A stretch of 64,000 nt of DNA from Alteromonas macleodii ATCC 27126 (GTDB taxonomy: Bacteria; Pseudomonadota; Gammaproteobacteria; Enterobacterales; Alteromonadaceae). This document shows, in pieces, positions 61,054-64,000 of the stretch (within the stretch, counting starts at the first letter, position 1; each line of letters opens with the position of its first letter). The stretch lies in contig NC_018632.1 of the NCBI RefSeq assembly GCF_000172635.2, positions 3,906,001 to 3,970,000 on the forward strand. The letters are read 5' to 3'. The notes under the pieces are model-generated. The model saw only the letters and a list, made by a program, of their open reading frames with translations, searched no databases and was not told the DNA's origin. Position numbers and translations under genes: made by a program.

Positions 61054-61071
61054 CTGACATCTCTATGTCAC
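61054..61071 (+). promoter_or_regulatory. Candidate Pho box of the PhoD-like phosphatase gene
   Basis: CTGACAT-CTCT-ATGTCAC matches the PhoB site consensus CTGTCAT-N4-CTGTCAY at six of seven bases in each half, with the correct 11-base repeat. A -10-like TATAAA lies ten bases downstream at 61082-61087, the usual geometry when the Pho box replaces the -35. The gene it precedes starts at 61173. The rest of the 307-base gap to rnr shows no gene. Confidence 0.6.
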
Positions 61072-61081
61072 AAACACTCAG

Positions 61082-61087
61082 TATAAA
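61082..61087 (+). promoter_or_regulatory. Candidate -10 element (TATAAA) of the PhoD-like gene
   Basis: Five of six bases match the TATAAT consensus; it stands ten bases past the candidate Pho box. Transcription would begin near 61094, leaving a leader of about 80 bases. Confidence 0.5.
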
Positions 61088-61172
61088 AATGGGTTTTCGT
61101 TTTTGTTGCATGAGCGTTCAACAAAACAATGACATCACCGGATACCTTACAAACCTTATAAAGAGCAGGCAT

Positions 61173-62891
61173 ATGGATAGAAGATCGTTTATAAAGCTGT
61201 CGTCACTCGCAGGCGCGAGCGTAGCAGTGTCTACAGGGCTAGCAGGCTGTACTGTTAGCGCTTCAGCAAACAGCCAACCGCAAACCAACGCTACCTTTAC
61301 CCATGGTGTGGCGAGTGGAGACCCATTAAAAGACGCCGTGATTATTTGGACGCGCGCCGTGCCCACATCAAATTTGGGCTCAGGTTCGGGCTCAAAGTCA
61401 GGTTTAGCCAAGGCCGATATTTTATGGGAAATGGCAAGCGATGCTGATTTTGCCAATGTGATAAGTAGCGGTATTGTTGAAGCCAAAGCAATCCATGATT
61501 TTACCGTAAAAGTCGATGTAGCAGGACTTAGTCCAGCTCGTCGTTATTTTTACCGCTTCAAAAGCGCTAATAATACAAGCCCTGTTGGAGAAACCCGTAC
61601 GCTACCTGAAGTCGATGTGTCTAATGTCACGTTCGGCATATTTTCTTGTTCCAACTACCCCGCTGGCTTTTTCACGCCTTACATGGAAGCAGCGAAAGAC
61701 GACAACATTGACTATGTATTACACCTTGGTGACTACATTTATGAGTACGATGGCGAAGGTTACGCAACTGAGCACGCCAAGGAAATTGGCAGGACCTATG
61801 CGCCTGATAACGACACAGAGCTTTACACTCTCACTGACTATCGCAACCGCTATGCGCTGTATCGCACGGATGAAGGCCTGTTGGCATTACACCAAAACAA
61901 GCCGTTTATTGTTGTGTGGGATGACCATGAAGTTACAAACGACACCTACAAAGACGGTGCTGAAAATCACCAAGCGGATGAAGGCGATTTTTATGAACGT
62001 CGTGCTGCGGCCGTGCAAGCTTATTATGAGTGGTTACCGATACGCCCACCTTTTGGCACCGAGCGCTTAGAAATTTATCGTCAGTTTACCTTTGGTAAGC
62101 TTCTTGACTTATACATGCTCGACACCCGCGTTCTTGCTCGCGACAAACAGCTTGAATACGCCAACTATCGCGATGCTGAAACTAAAGCGTTTGACCAAGC
62201 ACGCTTTATGAAAGACATCGGCAACCCGAACCGCGGTTTACTCGGTGAAACACAACGCACCTGGCTCCACTCGTCTATGCAGCAAAGCCAGGCTAAATGG
62301 CAGGTGTTAGGGCAACAGCTATTAATAGGCCGTATGCTTTTCCCTGTATCGATTTTTAATGGCGTTGAACGCAAAGCAATACCTGATCATGTACATAGGC
62401 TCGCGAATATCAAACGCAAACAAAAGCAAGGTGGTGCACTTAGTGAGCAAGAGCTTGCGCTTATCAATACCGTAATGCCTTACAACTTAGACGCATGGGA
62501 TGGCTACCCTGTTGAGCGGGAACAGGTGCTGATGCAGCTTAAGTCCATCGGCAAGCCAGTTATTGCCCTTGCCGGTGATACACATAATGCTTGGCACAAT
62601 AAATTAACCCTTAAAGACGGCACGGAGGTGGGAGTTGAACTTGCCACACCAGGCGTGACGTCACCCGGTATGGAACATTACCTAAGCATGGGGGATGAAA
62701 AAGCTAAAACCCTTGCAGACGACCTACCGCTTCTTATAGAAGATTTGCAGTACTGTAACCTCCACCAGCGCGGGTTCATGACTTTAACCGTTAGCCAAGA
62801 TAGCGCAAAAGCAACGTGGCACTATGTAGATGCGATTTTGACCAAAGCAGGCAAAGTGGTTAATACGCATAGCTATGAGATTAAGGCATAG
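61173..62891 (+). CDS. phoD: PhoD-like alkaline phosphatase/phosphodiesterase, Tat-exported
   Basis: The ATG at 61173 gives 572 residues and places a twin-arginine signal at the N-terminus (MDRRSFIKLSSLAGASVAV, then LAGCT); a longer frame from 60954 is not needed. An N-terminal Ig-like domain (FTHGVASGDPLKDAVIIWTR) is followed by the metallophosphatase core with FSCSNYPAGFF, HLGDYIYEYDG, VVWDDHEVTND and ALAGDTHNAWH, whose Asp, Cys and His residues bind Fe and Ca in PhoD. It hydrolyses phosphate mono- or diesters in the periplasm or outside the cell. The Cys in LAGCT may make it a lipoprotein. Confidence 0.92.
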   Translation: MDRRSFIKLSSLAGASVAVSTGLAGCTVSASANSQPQTNATFTHGVASGDPLKDAVIIWTRAVPTSNLGSGSGSKSGLAKADILWEMASDADFANVISSGIVEAKAIHDFTVKVDVAGLSPARRYFYRFKSANNTSPVGETRTLPEVDVSNVTFGIFSCSNYPAGFFTPYMEAAKDDNIDYVLHLGDYIYEYDGEGYATEHAKEIGRTYAPDNDTELYTLTDYRNRYALYRTDEGLLALHQNKPFIVVWDDHEVTNDTYKDGAENHQADEGDFYERRAAAVQAYYEWLPIRPPFGTERLEIYRQFTFGKLLDLYMLDTRVLARDKQLEYANYRDAETKAFDQARFMKDIGNPNRGLLGETQRTWLHSSMQQSQAKWQVLGQQLLIGRMLFPVSIFNGVERKAIPDHVHRLANIKRKQKQGGALSEQELALINTVMPYNLDAWDGYPVEREQVLMQLKSIGKPVIALAGDTHNAWHNKLTLKDGTEVGVELATPGVTSPGMEHYLSMGDEKAKTLADDLPLLIEDLQYCNLHQRGFMTLTVSQDSAKATWHYVDAILTKAGKVVNTHSYEIKA

Positions 62892-62910
62892 CGTTCTACA
62901 AGTTTTTAAG

Positions 62911-62936
62911 CGTGTATAGGCTCTAGCCTATGCACG
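62911..62936. terminator. Terminator of the PhoD-like gene
   Basis: CGTG-T-ATAGGC and GCCTAT-G-CACG form an 11-pair stem (one wobble) with a four-base loop, 19 bases past the stop. The T-run after it is weak (TTATTTATA). Confidence 0.6.
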
Positions 62937-63016
62937 TTATTTATAAAGTTAAAGGCTACAAACGCTACCTTACAAGTCTGACAACGAGCTTAGTGCTTTC
63001 CACAAATAGTTTGTTT

Positions 63017-63313
63017 TTAATCTGCGTTGGGCCATTGCTGAGCATCATGAAGAACACGTAGTATTTCGATGCAATTTGTAGTGATGTTTTCTCGATATAT
63101 AACGATAAACGGCAGGCCATTAATTACAAGTTCACGCGTATTCTTCAATCGGCCATGACGGCCTGCTCTAGGATGTTCTGATAGGACTAGGTGCGAACTA
63201 TCAATAATGTTCATGACAACGTCAATAGCTACAGAGGGGCTATTTTCTTGAGCAATATGAGCTTCAATTTTCTCTAAATCGGTACCTGCAAGATCAGTCC
63301 ATTTGAGCTGCAC
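63017..63313 (-). CDS. ParE/RelE-family toxin
   Basis: The start is taken as the GTG at 63313 with GGGAGG six bases upstream, giving 98 residues and the usual toxin N-terminus (QLKWTDLAGTDLEKIEAHI); an ATG at 63340 has no ribosome site. The later segments SEHPRAGRHGRLKNTRELVI and FIVIYRENI are the ParE/RelE core. ParE toxins act on DNA gyrase and RelE toxins cut mRNA; this one looks closer to ParE by sequence. It overlaps the antitoxin gene by 20 bases. Confidence 0.88.
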   Translation of the reverse strand: MQLKWTDLAGTDLEKIEAHIAQENSPSVAIDVVMNIIDSSHLVLSEHPRAGRHGRLKNTRELVINGLPFIVIYRENITTNCIEILRVLHDAQQWPNAD

Positions 63314-63542
63314 GCTTAGCCTCCCACTTAGTTTTGACATCAGTATGGTCGGTCAAACGTCCCTCATCAGCGGCTTTCACTCCTTTTTCCACCTCTTGGA
63401 TAAACCACTCTTCGCGAGCAACATACTGCTTGATGGCTTCGGCCATCAGCCACGCCCTAGGTCTATCCATCGCCTTAGCCATTTCGCCTACACGTGCAAG
63501 TGTTTCGTCATCTAATCTTACTGAGGTAGCTTTTAAAGGCAT
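63294..63542 (-). CDS. Ribbon-helix-helix antitoxin
   Basis: The protein has 82 residues. It starts with a beta strand ATSVRLDDETLARVGEMAK of the CopG/ParD ribbon-helix-helix fold, with Arg/Asp positions for DNA contact, then DRPRAWLMAEAI and an acidic C-terminal part that should wrap the toxin. GGAG lies eight bases before the ATG. It should neutralise the ParE-like toxin and repress its own operon. Confidence 0.88.
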   Translation of the reverse strand: MPLKATSVRLDDETLARVGEMAKAMDRPRAWLMAEAIKQYVAREEWFIQEVEKGVKAADEGRLTDHTDVKTKWEAKRAAQMD

Positions 63543-63544
63543 GT

Positions 63545-63571
63545 AGATTCTCCGAGGTTCTTTGAGAATCT
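63545..63571. promoter_or_regulatory. Candidate antitoxin operator (inverted repeat)
   Basis: AGATTCTC and GAGAATCT form a perfect eight-base inverted repeat around an 11-base spacer, just upstream of the antitoxin start. This is where ribbon-helix-helix antitoxins bind for autoregulation. Confidence 0.5.
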
Positions 63572-63660
63572 TTATTGTAGCTGCACTAGCATTAAATGTC
63601 TTCTTTTACTTTTCATCACCAAAGACAGAGTGCAAGACGTTATAGTTAAATCGCACCGAA

Positions 63661-63679
63661 TAAAATCAGAGTCTCTGAT
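63661..63679. terminator. Weak terminator of the TonB-dependent receptor gene
   Basis: ATCAGA-GTC-TCTGAT, with TTTTATT after it on the minus strand, lies about 95 bases past the receptor stop. The stem is short. Confidence 0.35.
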
Positions 63680-63774
63680 ACTCCTTCTTGTGACCCATAC
63701 AATTTAAGTTACGTCCTACTCCCATCAAGATAGGGGCATATTGACGGGAATAGGTACTCTCTTATTCTTTACTT

Positions 63775-64000
63775 CTAAAACTCATAATAAACACGCACAC
63801 CAGCAATGCGTGGCATGCCGCGTACGAAGGTAGGAATCCCCAATCCACCGCCCGTATTACCAGCATCAATCAAGAACTCTTTATCAAACAGGTTGTTCAC
63901 ATAAAACTCATAGGCAAACTTGCTGTTGTCTTGAAGCAGCTTAACCGATACATCAGTCAGTGAGTAAGTATCTTGAGAAAGACCAGGGTAATTGCTGCTT
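63775..64000 (-). CDS. TonB-dependent receptor, C-terminal fragment
   Basis: The frame is open from the right edge to a TAG at 63775, about 74 residues. The fragment contains beta-barrel strands with VKLLQDNSKFAYEFYVNNLFDKEFL and ends GMPRIAGVRVYYEF, the aromatic C-terminus of outer-membrane TonB-dependent receptors. NNLFDKEF is the usual near-terminal motif. The plug, signal peptide and substrate-determining part are outside the window, so the ligand cannot be named. Confidence 0.85.
   Translation of the reverse strand, partial: SSNYPGLSQDTYSLTDVSVKLLQDNSKFAYEFYVNNLFDKEFLIDAGNTGGGLGIPTFVRGMPRIAGVRVYYEF

Noticed and set aside
60954..61172. N-terminal extension of the PhoD-like protein
   Set aside because: It would bury the twin-arginine signal 73 residues inside the protein and runs through the candidate Pho box and -10.

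Overview
The window looks like a piece of a marine gammaproteobacterial chromosome, most likely Alteromonas or a close relative. The ribosomal proteins, RNase R and RlmB are of gammaproteobacterial type, and the rest is rich in glycan genes, calcium-binding surface proteins, a sulfatase, a PhoD-type phosphatase and a TonB-dependent receptor. The genus is inferred from gene content, not from a search. Almost all genes are on the minus strand.

Region 1 (1-16.8 kb) is a glycan assembly block. The left edge holds a truncated plus-strand gene with a sulfotransferase-like end and an exostosin-like glycosyltransferase domain. It converges on a minus-strand run that, in transcription order, holds: a small membrane protein, a WcbI-type protein, a GT32 glycosyltransferase, an 828-residue coiled-coil protein, a methyltransferase-like coiled-coil protein, a sulfotransferase, a KpsC-like Kdo transferase fused to a GT-B transferase, kdsD, a HAD phosphatase, kdsB, kdsA and gmd. 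The kds genes make CMP-Kdo, and the HAD protein sits where kdsC would be expected.

Region 2 (16.9-33 kb) is a surface and secretion block. It has a glycosidase-like secreted protein, a hexapeptide acyltransferase, three large secreted proteins that end in the same VCBS/FG-GAP propeller, a lipoprotein sulfatase, and a membrane-spanning XRE/TPR regulator divergent from the largest surface protein. Region 3 (33-42.6 kb) has two GT2 glycosyltransferases, another sulfotransferase, manC, manB and a divergent solitary flagellin behind a candidate sigma-54 promoter.

Region 4 (42.7-51.4 kb) is the conserved alpha and spc ribosomal-protein run (rplQ-rpoA-rpsD-rpsK-rpsM-rpmJ-secY-rplO-rpmD-rpsE-rplR-rplF-rpsH-rpsN-rplE-rplX-rplN). 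It starts at rplN with no S10 operon in front. Region 5 (51.5-64 kb) has a soluble hybrid histidine kinase, a DUF4397-like lipoprotein, a secreted subtilisin, rlmB-rnr, a Tat-exported PhoD phosphatase behind a good candidate Pho box, a ParE-type toxin-antitoxin pair and the 3' end of a TonB-dependent receptor.

Four genes, including essential secY, are each split by an apparent one-base loss, at or next to a homopolymer run. This points to sequencing error rather than gene decay, and reading frames in this window should be treated with that in mind.
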